This document shows, piece after piece, positions 7,905 to 15,389 of a stretch of 32,625 nt of DNA. The position numbers were made by a program, and so were the translations under genes. The notes below the pieces were generated by a model. That model was not told the DNA's origin. It did not search any database and saw only the letters and a list, made by a program, of their open reading frames with translations. Each line of letters starts with the position of its first letter. Within the stretch, counting starts at the first letter, position 1. Source of the DNA: Candidatus Paenalcaligenes intestinipullorum (lineage in GTDB: Bacteria; Pseudomonadota; Gammaproteobacteria; Burkholderiales; Burkholderiaceae_B); assembly GCA_019120675.1 (NCBI GenBank), contig DWUQ01000001.1:1-32625 (forward strand), read 5' to 3'.

Positions 7905-10241
7905 ATGCTGAAACTTCTGCCCCAACTGCAACGCTTTATTTACAGCCATCACTTTTTAGGCGGCTTGCGTCAGGCCGTGGGTGTGCTGTTGCCGGTTTTG
8001 ATTTTAGGTGGACTCTTTGAGGCGTATGCTGCAGGGGTGGTAGCGGCCTTGGGCGCTGCCTGTGTGGCAATTATCGATCAGCCTGGTGGCCCACGTCGCT
8101 ATCGCATCAATGAAATGCTCGGTGGTGTGGCGCTGGGGACTCTGACCGTCGCCATTACGGGCTTAGCCGCCAATTCAGTTTGGGGCGTCTGGGTTGTGGT
8201 GCCTCTGCTGTGCTTTAGCCTCTCTATGCTCAATGTGTATGGCTTGCGTGGCGGCTTGATGGGCTTTGCGTGCTTGCTGCTGATGGTGGTCACCCTTCCC
8301 GCCCCCATGCGCGGCTATGAGTGGCTGGCGCATACCTTTATGTCCTTTGTCGGTGCGATGAGTTATTTTTGCTTTAGCCTGTTATTTCGACGTTTGTTTT
8401 GGCTAAGCGAAGAGCGCCGCACCTTGGCGATGGCTTTGTATGCGACCGCCGAATACGCGGCCGCACGAGCGTGTTTTTATAACCCTCGCACCGAGTTGGA
8501 CACCAGCTATCGACAACTGATTAAAGCTCAATCCGATATGACCATGCTGCACCAAGCAGCGCGTGATATCGTGTTGCGTGAATTACCTCGTGGCAAAGGC
8601 CGCGGTGACCAAGAGCGTGCAGCGCTGCTGAGCGTGTACACCAACATGGTGTCGTTGCTGGATACGTTAGTCGCCACGCACACCGATTACGCTACTTTAC
8701 GGCGACAGCTGGGCAACAGCGACTTTATGGAGTTTGCGTACTCAGGGGTTCAAAAGCTGTCTCACGAGCTGCAGCGTATTGCTTTAAATGTAATTCGCCA
8801 TCGCAAGCGTTCATTACGCATTAGTTTGAAGCCAGAAATCCGCGCGATGGAATACGAGCTGGAGCGCTATAAAAACAAGGGCTTAAATACCGAAAACCCT
8901 GAGCTGTATGTGTTGCTGGTGCAAATTCTACGGCGCTTACGTGTGGCGTCATCGACGCTCACCCATATGGCCGAGCACACGCATCGCACAGGCCTAAGTC
9001 TACCGATTGACCAACACCTAGATAAGTCCCTTAGCCGGTTTTTAACCCGCGAAGAAATCCATTTGGGTGCGTTGCGTAGCAATTTAACCCTTAGCTCGTC
9101 GGCGTTTCGCTACTCGTTGCGCGTCACGGCTGCCGCGTTGATTGCACTGGGCATACCGCTGGTGATTAACCACTTCTATCACGACACCGAAACGCTGTCG
9201 ATCCTGACCAATCACAGCCATTGGATCTTCATGACCACCATTATCATCATGAAGCCTGGCTTTGCGCTGACGCGTCAACGTAATTTGCTGCGCTTATTTG
9301 GCACAGCGCTAGGGTGTGCGCTCAGCTATATTCTGTTTGAGCTGACCGCCAACAAGGAAATCTACTTTGTGGGCATGATTGCCGCGTACATTTTGGCCAA
9401 CAGTTTAAATCAACTGAACTACCTGCTGTCAGCGATGTTTAGCACGGTGTTTATTTTGATTGGCTTTCAGTTTTTGTATGGCAGCAGCAATATGGTGATC
9501 AGCGAGCGACTGTTCGATACGCTGGTGGGCTCGTGCATTGCGTTGGTATGCAGTTATATTTTGCCGCAATGGGAAGCCAGTAGCCTCGACAAAAAAGCAC
9601 TTGACGCCATTAATGCCAATCGCGAATTTTTAAGTAAGGGCCTGAGCTACGCCAATTTAAAGCGCCAACTGGATCAAGTGGTGCACTTGCAAAACACCGC
9701 CACACCTGAGCTACAGGAGGCGGTCGAGCAACTGTCACCTGAGGACTTAGCGAAACTGGAAGCCGAGCTGAATGAAGCGGAAACCCAGTGGCAGCTAGCG
9801 CGTCGGGATATTAATGTGGCCTTTGATAATTTTGCTCAGTCGTTTTACCGCATGATGTCCGAGCCCACCAGCCATCAGCGCAATGTGTCACTGATGAATA
9901 ACCTGCTCATTCAAAATCATATTTTAGCGTCACAAATCAGTACCGCCGTGCCGTTGTTGGCGCATTTGCCTACTGTGCCCGTGGGCGTGGACGAAAGCCT
10001 CAGCTATGTGCAGGGCTTGCTTGCCAAGCAGCGCCCTGCCCCGCCCGCGTCTACAATTGAAAGCGAGGGCGAGCTGGCGATGTTGATTTACCCGCTCAAG
10101 CAGATGATCAAGGCTGCTCAGCTGATTCAACAAGATATGCGCGGCATTATGTTGGCCGATGGGCCCATTCAACCTAATGCCGATTCGGGGCGTCGAAACA
10201 CGAGCTTGTCGGCAGTAGACAGCTCGGGCTCAAAGGCGTAG
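7905..10241 (+). CDS. FUSC family inner-membrane protein (YccS/YhfK type)
   Basis: Large membrane protein of the fusaric-acid-resistance/aromatic-acid-efflux superfamily; substrate unknown. About 778 residues in the YccS-like layout: an N-terminal hydrophobic block of several helices (roughly residues 25-155, LGGLRQAVGVLLPVLILGG onward), a long soluble helical middle, a second hydrophobic block (about 395-540) with the FUSC signature KPGFALTRQRNLLRLFGTALG, and a helical, finally disordered C-terminus. A TTG at 7899 could start two residues earlier, but GGTGGA nine bases before ATG 7905 favours that start. Transcribed alone. Its last 73 bases overlap the 3' end of yaaA on the other strand. Confidence 0.88.
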   Translation: MLKLLPQLQRFIYSHHFLGGLRQAVGVLLPVLILGGLFEAYAAGVVAALGAACVAIIDQPGGPRRYRINEMLGGVALGTLTVAITGLAANSVWGVWVVVPLLCFSLSMLNVYGLRGGLMGFACLLLMVVTLPAPMRGYEWLAHTFMSFVGAMSYFCFSLLFRRLFWLSEERRTLAMALYATAEYAAARACFYNPRTELDTSYRQLIKAQSDMTMLHQAARDIVLRELPRGKGRGDQERAALLSVYTNMVSLLDTLVATHTDYATLRRQLGNSDFMEFAYSGVQKLSHELQRIALNVIRHRKRSLRISLKPEIRAMEYELERYKNKGLNTENPELYVLLVQILRRLRVASSTLTHMAEHTHRTGLSLPIDQHLDKSLSRFLTREEIHLGALRSNLTLSSSAFRYSLRVTAAALIALGIPLVINHFYHDTETLSILTNHSHWIFMTTIIIMKPGFALTRQRNLLRLFGTALGCALSYILFELTANKEIYFVGMIAAYILANSLNQLNYLLSAMFSTVFILIGFQFLYGSSNMVISERLFDTLVGSCIALVCSYILPQWEASSLDKKALDAINANREFLSKGLSYANLKRQLDQVVHLQNTATPELQEAVEQLSPEDLAKLEAELNEAETQWQLARRDINVAFDNFAQSFYRMMSEPTSHQRNVSLMNNLLIQNHILASQISTAVPLLAHLPTVPVGVDESLSYVQGLLAKQRPAPPASTIESEGELAMLIYPLKQMIKAAQLIQQDMRGIMLADGPIQPNADSGRRNTSLSAVDSSGSKA

Positions 10242-10957
10242 CCAGCGACATTGAAGTCCTTTAAACCCTCGACCTGATCAATCTGCTGATCAATGGCGTA
10301 GCGCATCATGAGGCCACGGGCCTTTTTGGCGTAAAAGCTAATGATTTTCCAAGCGCCGTTTTTTTGGTCTTGAAACACACACTGCACAACAGGCAGCTGG
10401 TGCGCTTTCGCATCCACCGCTTTGAAGTATTCCTCGGACGCCAAATTTACCAGCACCTTGTCGCCTTGGCGTTGTTCGTCCAAACGCTGCTGCAAGTACG
10501 GCGCCAAAGTGTCTTGCCAATAGGCGTACAAATTGGCTCCCGCTGGATTTGTCAGCTTGGTACCCATTTCCAAGCGATAGGGCTGCATAAAGTCCAATGG
10601 GCGTAACGCACCATACAATCCGCTTAGTATCAACAGGTGCTGTTGCGCCCAGTTTAGTTGCTCGTCATTCAGTTGGCTGGCTTGTAAACCTTCGTAGACA
10701 TCACCATTAAAGGCGAGTAAAGCTTGGCGAGAATTGTGCAAATCAAACTGCGGCTGCCAGTCGGCATAACGCTGGGCATTGAGCTCTGCCAAGCTGTCGC
10801 TGATGCGCATGAGGGCTTTGATGTCCGCAGGCGTTTTCTCACGCAGGATGTGGATCAACTGCTCGGCTTGTGGCACAAACAAAGGCTGAGAGTGCAAGGT
10901 GGTACGTACCGGGGAGTCGTAATCGAGCTTTTTGGCGGGAGAGAGCAGAAATAACAT
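10169..10957 (-). CDS. yaaA: Peroxide-stress protein YaaA (DUF328)
   Basis: YaaA proteins limit intracellular iron and DNA damage during hydrogen peroxide stress in E. coli, where the gene belongs to the OxyR regulon, and they can bind DNA. The 262-residue product has the family hallmarks MLFLLSPAKKLDY at the N-terminus, FNGDVYEGLQA, ILSGLYGALRPLDFMQPYRLEMGT, VNLASEEYFKAV and the C-terminal YAFEPELSTADKLVFRR. ATG 10957 has AAGG seven bases ahead. The last 24 codons overlap the end of the convergent FUSC gene. Because the conserved LVFRR lies inside the overlap, the overlap is real and not a late-stop artefact. No OxyR site was identified. Confidence 0.95.
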   Translation of the reverse strand: MLFLLSPAKKLDYDSPVRTTLHSQPLFVPQAEQLIHILREKTPADIKALMRISDSLAELNAQRYADWQPQFDLHNSRQALLAFNGDVYEGLQASQLNDEQLNWAQQHLLILSGLYGALRPLDFMQPYRLEMGTKLTNPAGANLYAYWQDTLAPYLQQRLDEQRQGDKVLVNLASEEYFKAVDAKAHQLPVVQCVFQDQKNGAWKIISFYAKKARGLMMRYAIDQQIDQVEGLKDFNVAGYAFEPELSTADKLVFRRPESALG

Positions 10958-11160
10958 GGCAACCTTATTGACGTAGCAGAATACGGATGAAGTTTAACAA
11001 ACATTTTTCTTTGTTTATCTTTGGATGAGTACGCTTAGCGTATCGTAGTCTGGCTTAGATCTCGATATTCTACCTTTCGCTGTTGAGTGATAAAGCTGCT
11101 GTTGGGTGAGTGAACAGTTATTGAGAATGAAAGCTTGAGGCGTTGCGCGTTAAATTCCGC

Positions 11161-11190
11161 TAGGCAAATTAGGGTACTTGCTGATAGAAT
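11161..11190 (+). promoter_or_regulatory. Possible promoter of the tRNA-Ser gene
   Basis: TAGGCA (11161-11166) and TAGAAT (11185-11190) with an 18-base spacer match the sigma-70 consensus at 4/6 and 5/6. They end 21 bases before the mature tRNA start. Suggestive only. Confidence 0.35.
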
Positions 11191-11211
11191 GATGGACTTT
11201 GCAGTACCCGC

Positions 11212-11303
11212 GGGCAGGTGGCAGAGCTGGTCGAATGTACCTGACTCGAAATCAGGCGTACGTGAATAGCGTACCGTGGGTTCGAATCCCACCCTGCCCG
11301 CCA
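11212..11303 (+). tRNA. tRNA-Ser (anticodon CGA)
   Basis: A 92-base class II tRNA reading codon UCG. Acceptor arms are GGGCAGG (11212-11218) and CCTGCCC (11293-11299), then discriminator G and encoded CCA. The anticodon stem CCTGA/TCAGG closes the loop CTCGAAA, placing CGA at 11247-11249. The long variable arm pairs GTACG with CGTAC, the serine hallmark. The T-arm is GTGGG-TTCGAAT-CCCAC. A terminator follows about 27 bases later. Confidence 0.96.
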
Positions 11304-11329
11304 TTACTTTGTATTCAGCACATTCTATT

Positions 11330-11363
11330 AAACCCGCATTGCGTAAGGCTTTGTGGGTTTTTT
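11330..11363 (+). terminator. Rho-independent terminator of tRNA-Ser
   Basis: AAACCCGCA (11330-11338) pairs with TGTGGGTTT (11352-11360) with one G-U pair, and the T-run extends to 11363. Confidence 0.8.
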
Positions 11364-11480
11364 GTTGTCTATTAACGGTGAGTGTATTGGTGTACCCCAA
11401 GCGCCTTGCTCCATTAGCTCTACGCCATTAACGGGAAATGACCGGTTTTACGCATAATTAATCAAACCATCTCAGCCGTA

Positions 11481-11664
11481 GTGCGCCTTGCACCTTAGAG
11501 TGGGTGACTTGGACGAGGGCCGCAGGCTCGGGTATTTTTCAGGAGAAAAGTGAGCACTGTTTGAGCGCGCAGCGCGAGTTTGCGAACGACCTGAAAAATC
11601 CCCCAGCCTAAGGGCAGCACGAAGCACCCTCGGCCCGGAACCTAATCTAAAGGGCAAGGCGCAC
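11481..11664. repeat. Long nested imperfect inverted repeat, MITE-like or structured-RNA element
   Basis: Outer arms GTGCGCCTTGC (11481-11491) and GCAAGGCGCAC (11654-11664) are perfect. Inside them GGGCCG (11517-11522) pairs with CGGCCC (11631-11636), and ATTTTTCAGG (11534-11543) with CCTGAAAAAT (11590-11599), all in nested order. The central 46 bases hold a CGCG-CAG-CGCG mini-palindrome. The arms also match loosely just inside the outer arms. As RNA it would form a rod of roughly 185 bases. It has no coding content, transposase or obvious promoter. It could be a miniature inverted-repeat element, a family repeat, or an untyped RNA. Confidence 0.65.
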
Positions 11665-11704
11665 CGCAGATAAAACGGTATAGAGCCGCTATTTACCTTG
11701 CCCT
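11651..11704. repeat. Secondary inverted repeat at the right end of the element
   Basis: AGGGCAAGG (11651-11659) and CCTTGCCCT (11696-11704) are perfect 9-base arms. The left arm overlaps the outer arm of the larger repeat, so the two structures are mutually exclusive. Confidence 0.55.
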
Positions 11705-11744
11705 CTACACCATACCTACAAAAAGCGCACAAGACCAATAGACG

Positions 11745-11780
11745 AAAAAAAGAGCTCACCCATTAAAATGGTAAGCTCTT
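11745..11780 (-). terminator. Rho-independent terminator of tRNA-Ile2
   Basis: AAGAGCT (11750-11756) pairs with AGCTCTT (11774-11780), with inner CCAT/ATGG pairing. On the minus strand a seven-T run follows. It lies 18 bases past the tRNA 3' end. Confidence 0.85.
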
Positions 11781-11798
11781 GATTCTTCTAGCATATAT

Positions 11799-11875
<77 letters not shown>

Positions 11876-12004
11876 CCAAGCACCTCATAGCACACTGCTA
11901 TTTGTGCGAGCACCACAATAAGTATTGCGTGCTAAGCTAGCTATTATTGCATAGCTTTTTTATTTCTGCACCTTTTTCCCGCCTCTTTAAGCCACGGCTT
12001 GCTT

Positions 12005-12841
12005 ATGTCTACTACCGCCTTACTCGATCAGGCTGCACAGCGTTTACGCGCTGCGGACCAATTAATTATTGTAGCGGGTTGTGGGCTAAGTGTGGAATCA
12101 GGGCTACCTGATTTTAATGATGAAGCAGGCCTGCGTGGACATTACCCTATACTCGGCCAAGGCCGTTTTACCTTTCAGCAACTTTCATCTGCCGATTTTT
12201 TTATACAGCACCCTCGTTTGGCTTGGGAGCTATATGGTTATCGTTTGCATCAGCAGGTTTTGGCCTCCCCACACGCGGGACACCAAATTTTAAATGAGTG
12301 GGTGCTAGGGCGACGCTTTGACAGCATGATCTTTAGCAGCGCAGTAGACGACCTGCTGCCTAAGGCACTGACACTGCCAAATTACTTATGCCAACACCAA
12401 GGCTCTATGTTGCATTTGCAGTGCAGCCGACGGTGCTCGGATGATATCTGGCCCATCCCCCATGCGCTGCTTGATGTATTCACTCACCTACCTTACACGC
12501 CCCTCGATACGTTGCCCTGCTGCCCCATCTGCCAAGGGGTTGCGCGTCCAAATATTTTGCTGTTTCATGATCCGTACTGGGTGCCCAACCGCGCTCAGCG
12601 CCAATATCAACAACTCAGCCAGCGTATGCAGCGCTTTAACCGTGCCACAGTAATACTAGAAATCGGTGCTGGGCTCAGCTACCCCGTTTCGCGACGCCTT
12701 AGCGAATATTTAAAAAAACGCCTGAACTGCAGTGTGGTGCGGATCAATCCTGAGCCCACTCAGTTACGCAATGAAAGCGAGGACGTGCATATATGCTTAC
12801 CTGCTGTTCACGCGCTCCAACACCTCCAAGCCCAGCTCTAA
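12005..12841 (+). CDS. Sirtuin (SIR2) family protein with substituted catalytic positions
   Basis: A 278-residue Rossmann-type sirtuin-fold protein. Sirtuins use NAD+ to deacylate lysines, or hydrolyse NAD in some defence systems. The NAD-binding motif is kept as G25-C-G-L-S-V-E-S-G-L-P-D-F37, and the zinc ribbon is visible (C140-x3-C144, then C173-x2-C176), followed by RPNILLF and a late IGAGLSYPV. However, the usual S/Q-N-V-D catalytic motif reads S111-S-A-V-D115, so Asn is replaced by Ala. The His before Gly in the HGS motif is Gln132 (QHQGSM). Deacylase activity therefore looks doubtful. A TTG at 11999 is possible, but ATG 12005 is preferred; no strong ribosome site is seen for either. 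Transcribed alone, next to tRNA-Ile2. Confidence 0.85.
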   Translation: MSTTALLDQAAQRLRAADQLIIVAGCGLSVESGLPDFNDEAGLRGHYPILGQGRFTFQQLSSADFFIQHPRLAWELYGYRLHQQVLASPHAGHQILNEWVLGRRFDSMIFSSAVDDLLPKALTLPNYLCQHQGSMLHLQCSRRCSDDIWPIPHALLDVFTHLPYTPLDTLPCCPICQGVARPNILLFHDPYWVPNRAQRQYQQLSQRMQRFNRATVILEIGAGLSYPVSRRLSEYLKKRLNCSVVRINPEPTQLRNESEDVHICLPAVHALQHLQAQL

Positions 12842-13229
12842 CTCTTTATCATCTTTATCACTCTTGTTGTGGAGTTTTGTCCGACAGCCTAGTTGTTTAA
12901 AGCGCTTTACTTGATGTTCCCTATTTTATAAAGCGTACTAAATAAGACATATGGACCAGCCCAATCATTCGATGTGAAATCATTCCATAACTAATCATGT
13001 GACTAGGAATATATGGTTACGAAACAAATACTTATAAAAAAACAACAGCTTTGCTCATAACAAAAAAGTCATGCAAAGTTACGCAAAAAGTCTAAAATAT
13101 GCCTCGGCGAGTTCTCGCCCTTCTAAAATGTCTACTGCTAGGCAGGCCCTCAAAAGCATCTAACAGCATGATTATTTTTTTACTAGCCCAAACTGGCTAG
13201 GTCTTTTTGTTATAAAGGAATGAAGCACG
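12842..13229 (+). other. 388-base intergenic region and leader of the channel gene
   Basis: AT-rich with no credible gene. A -10-like TAAAAT (13093-13098) precedes a small hairpin GGCGA-GTTC-TCGCC (13106-13119). No good -35 was found. A second hairpin with a T-run lies just before the next ribosome site and is listed separately. Confidence 0.45.
13183..13207 (+). terminator. Terminator-like hairpin in the leader of the AmiS/UreI gene
   Basis: CTAGCC (13183-13188) and GGCTAG (13195-13200) are perfect arms with a 6-base loop, followed by TCTTTTT. It ends only about 8 bases before the AAGGAA ribosome site of the downstream gene. It may be an attenuator, or the terminator of an upstream transcript. 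Confidence 0.45.
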
Positions 13230-13763
13230 ATGCTCATGGTATTTTTAGTTTTTGCTGGTATTTGTCTGTTTATTAACGGCATCAACCTGTATTACATGCA
13301 CTCCAACAACAATGAAAAAGCCATCTTGGCCAAGGATGCAGCGATCGTAAATATTTTTACGGGTGTGCTTGGCGTCGTGGTGATCGCAAACATTATTTAC
13401 CATGCTTCGCAAACTACTGAAAATTATGCGCCTGCAGCGTATATTGGTTTGTTTGCGCTGACCTACACGTGGTCGGGTATCAACGCCTTTACTGGGTCTA
13501 ATGGCCGCGCTTTAGGATGGTTTTCTCTGCTGGTGACGTTAATTGCCATCCCAGCTGGGCTCGTCGAGCTATCGCGTGCGCATACCCTAATTGAGTACTG
13601 GCTTGGTATCAGCTGGTTGGCGTGGGGTGTATTGTGGTTTTTGTCCTTCCTTATTTTGGTACAGCAAAAGCCATTATCTCGTTTAACTGGCGGCTTATCG
13701 AGCTTTCAGGGCATTACCACTGCATTGCTGCCTGCAATTTTACACTTTTGGGATGTGATTTAA
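13230..13763 (+). CDS. AmiS/UreI family transporter (urea or short-chain amide channel)
   Basis: Inner-membrane protein of 177 residues with about six hydrophobic helices. It resembles Helicobacter UreI, the proton-gated urea channel, and AmiS of amidase operons. The N-terminus (VFLVFAGICLFINGINLYYM), a central ALTYTWSGINAFTG and the strongly conserved C-terminal ISWLAWGVLWFLSFLILVQQ fit the family, as does the length. ATG 13230 has AAGGAA nine bases ahead. No urease, amidase or nickel-transport genes are in the window, so the substrate cannot be read from context. An orphan gene may serve a urease or amidase encoded elsewhere. Confidence 0.88.
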   Translation: MLMVFLVFAGICLFINGINLYYMHSNNNEKAILAKDAAIVNIFTGVLGVVVIANIIYHASQTTENYAPAAYIGLFALTYTWSGINAFTGSNGRALGWFSLLVTLIAIPAGLVELSRAHTLIEYWLGISWLAWGVLWFLSFLILVQQKPLSRLTGGLSSFQGITTALLPAILHFWDVI

Positions 13764-13800
13764 GGTAGGCATTTCTGTTGTTGACGGTTGCTAAGAATCG

Positions 13801-13828
13801 TTAACAGTTTGGGCATGGCCGCTATTTT
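13801..13828 (+). promoter_or_regulatory. Possible promoter of the lysozyme-inhibitor gene
   Basis: TTAACA (13801-13806), a 16-base spacer and TATTTT (13823-13828) fit sigma-70 at 5/6 and 4/6. They lie 44 bases before the ATG. Confidence 0.4.
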
Positions 13829-13871
13829 CACGTACTATGGCATCTAATGTGTCTTTTCTAAAGGAGCGAGT

Positions 13872-14393
13872 ATGTTTACGAAAAAAAGGGGCTCGATATT
13901 GACTGCGGCCCTGGTGCTGAGCACCGCCAGCTTAGCTACGCATGCGGTTGAAAGCAGCACCACGCCCTATGTCGGAAATTACATCGCAGATGTCGCTAAG
14001 GAACACAAATCCGTAGCGGATTCTTATAAGATCATTACCGAGCCCGTACATGCTCGTTTTGATTGGCTCAAAGATTACGGTACGGCCTCCCCTGCCACAG
14101 AGGTGACCATCGACGGCAAAAAGTATGCGGCATTTAGTGGTTGCGAACCCCATAACTGCACCAATTCGTCGTATGTACTATTGCTTGATCCAGAAAGCAA
14201 TGAGTTCGTAACAGGTGCCGTTTTATTCCAAAATGATGACGACACACCAAAAAAAGAAGCCACGCCGAATCCTACCGATCCAAAACTAGCTCAAGATACG
14301 TCTAAACCGCAGACTACGGTTATGTGGCTAGGAGAGTATTCTTATGATTACATACCCAGCGTGTGGCGCTTGTTTTACCCCGAAGACAACTAA
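13872..14393 (+). CDS. ivy: Ivy-type inhibitor of vertebrate (C-type) lysozyme
   Basis: Periplasmic protein that blocks C-type lysozyme by inserting a His-bearing loop into its active site. The 173-residue precursor has a signal peptide (MFTKKRGSILTAALVLSTAS, then LATHA as the probable cut site). The key loop is C91-E-P-H94-N-C96, closely matching the CKPHDC loop of E. coli Ivy with both bridging Cys and the critical His. Family strands YVLLLDPESNEFVTG and the C-terminal WLGEYSYDYIPSVWRLFYP follow. Between them is a charged Pro-rich insert (about residues 121-148) that E. coli Ivy lacks. AAGGAG lies five bases before the ATG. A strong terminator follows. Likely helps survival in mucosal or tissue fluids. 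Confidence 0.88.
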   Translation: MFTKKRGSILTAALVLSTASLATHAVESSTTPYVGNYIADVAKEHKSVADSYKIITEPVHARFDWLKDYGTASPATEVTIDGKKYAAFSGCEPHNCTNSSYVLLLDPESNEFVTGAVLFQNDDDTPKKEATPNPTDPKLAQDTSKPQTTVMWLGEYSYDYIPSVWRLFYPEDN

Positions 14394-14438
14394 GCCAAAA
14401 CCAACGTTGGGCTAACGCTATTTATTAGCTCACAATAC

Positions 14439-14480
14439 AAAGCCCCATTCAGTACTAATCACTGAATGGGGCTTTAGTTT
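14439..14480 (+). terminator. Rho-independent terminator of ivy
   Basis: Perfect 14-base arms AAAGCCCCATTCAG (14439-14452) and CTGAATGGGGCTTT (14462-14475) followed by AGTTTTT. It lies between the convergent ivy and nagB genes and faces ivy. Confidence 0.92.
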
Positions 14481-14529
14481 TTCATTTAAAAACCGTACGT
14501 AATTTAAAAATACTCTAAGCCAAAGTACC

Positions 14530-15294
14530 TTAAGCCGCTTGAGTACGATAATGCGTTTGCACCTCAGCAGGGAGCAAAGTGGCGGCGGCCTGATCCAATA
14601 AAATATGTGCGTTGGGGTGCCGCTTGAGGACACTAGCGGGCATATTTTCATCGACTGCTGAGCGATGATAGTTCAGTACCGTTTGGGCTTTGTGCTCACC
14701 CGTGATGAGCAACCAAACCTCCTTGGCTTCCATAATATCGGCAATGCCTAGAGTAATAGCATGCGTGGGCACTTCAGCGAAGTCATCAAAAAAACGGCCA
14801 TTGTCGATGCGCGTTTGCTCAGAAAGCTCGACAACATGAGTGCGGCTATCAAATGGTGTGCCCGGCTCATTAAAGCCAATATGCCCGTTCGTACCAATGC
14901 CCAACAGCTGGAAATCCAACCCACCCCGTTGCTGAATAGCCTGAGAGTACCACGCACACTGCTCATCAATGTCCGTACAGGAGCCATCGGGCAGGAACGT
15001 TTGCTCATCAGGTAGGCCTATATGATCAAACAAATGCTGTTGCATATAGTAGCGATAGCTTTGTGGATGCTGACGATTTAAGCCCACGTATTCATCTAAG
15101 TTAAAGCTCACTAATTGCTTGAAATCTTGTGGGCCAGCGGACTGCAAGCTTTGTATTAAATTAGCGTATACCGGCTCCATCGTGCTGCCGGTTGCCAAAC
15201 CTACGGTAGTAGGGACCGCGGACAGCATGAGTGTTTTTAGTTTTTGACTGGTATAACGTGCTAATTCAGCATGAGTGGGAAATACAAGGTACAT
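14530..15294 (-). CDS. nagB: Glucosamine-6-phosphate deaminase
   Basis: Cytoplasmic isomerase/deaminase turning glucosamine-6-phosphate into fructose-6-phosphate and ammonia, so that amino sugars enter glycolysis. The 254 residues show the sugar-phosphate loop LATGSTMEPVY (residues 33-43), the general-base motif NLDEYVGL (Asp67) and the catalytic GIGTNGHIGFNEPG (132-145, His138). It is close to the shorter NagB forms; E. coli NagB is 266. The ATG at 15294 has only a weak upstream AAAGG at long spacing. No nagA, nagE or NagC-type regulator is adjacent, so it stands alone. The ammonia it releases may be relevant beside a urea/amide channel gene, but that is speculation. Confidence 0.95.
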   Translation of the reverse strand: MYLVFPTHAELARYTSQKLKTLMLSAVPTTVGLATGSTMEPVYANLIQSLQSAGPQDFKQLVSFNLDEYVGLNRQHPQSYRYYMQQHLFDHIGLPDEQTFLPDGSCTDIDEQCAWYSQAIQQRGGLDFQLLGIGTNGHIGFNEPGTPFDSRTHVVELSEQTRIDNGRFFDDFAEVPTHAITLGIADIMEAKEVWLLITGEHKAQTVLNYHRSAVDENMPASVLKRHPNAHILLDQAAATLLPAEVQTHYRTQAA

Positions 15295-15366
15295 AATGGG
15301 CTCAGCCTTTAGATTACCAAGAGATAAAGACGATACTTTACTCTTTTTGTGACGTATTGCGTAAAG

Positions 15367-15386
15367 AAAAAAACTACAAAATGTAG
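15367..15386 (-). terminator. Short terminator after the outer-membrane protein gene
   Basis: CTACA (15374-15378) and TGTAG (15382-15386) form a small stem, followed on the minus strand by seven T. Confidence 0.55.
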
Positions 15387-15389
15387 AGC

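Larger units (their letters stand above)
11364..11744. other. Gene-free region between two convergent tRNA terminators
   Basis: This 381-base stretch lies between the tRNA-Ser terminator (plus) and the tRNA-Ile2 terminator (minus). It has no credible gene; the one long minus-strand frame (11472-11759) just reads through the inverted repeat described separately. Most of it is taken up by that nested repeat. Confidence 0.6.

Noticed and set aside
11035..11400. 121-codon minus-strand frame containing AGRVGFEPTVRYSRTPDFES
   Set aside because: It is the reverse complement of tRNA-Ser(CGA), a well-known spurious translation, not a gene.
11481..11664. 6S RNA, SRP RNA or RNase P RNA
   Set aside because: The rod shape and length are suggestive of 6S, but none of the conserved central-bubble or core motifs I know for these RNAs is present.
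11472..11759. 95-codon minus-strand frame between the tRNA genes
   Set aside because: It reads through the inverted repeat and the tRNA-Ile2 terminator; no ribosome site or family features.
13100..13229. Guanidine (ykkC) riboswitch before the AmiS/UreI gene
   Set aside because: The conserved CTAGGG and GGTCCGAGAG segments of the guanidine-I class and ACGR tetraloop pairs of the mini-ykkC class are not there.
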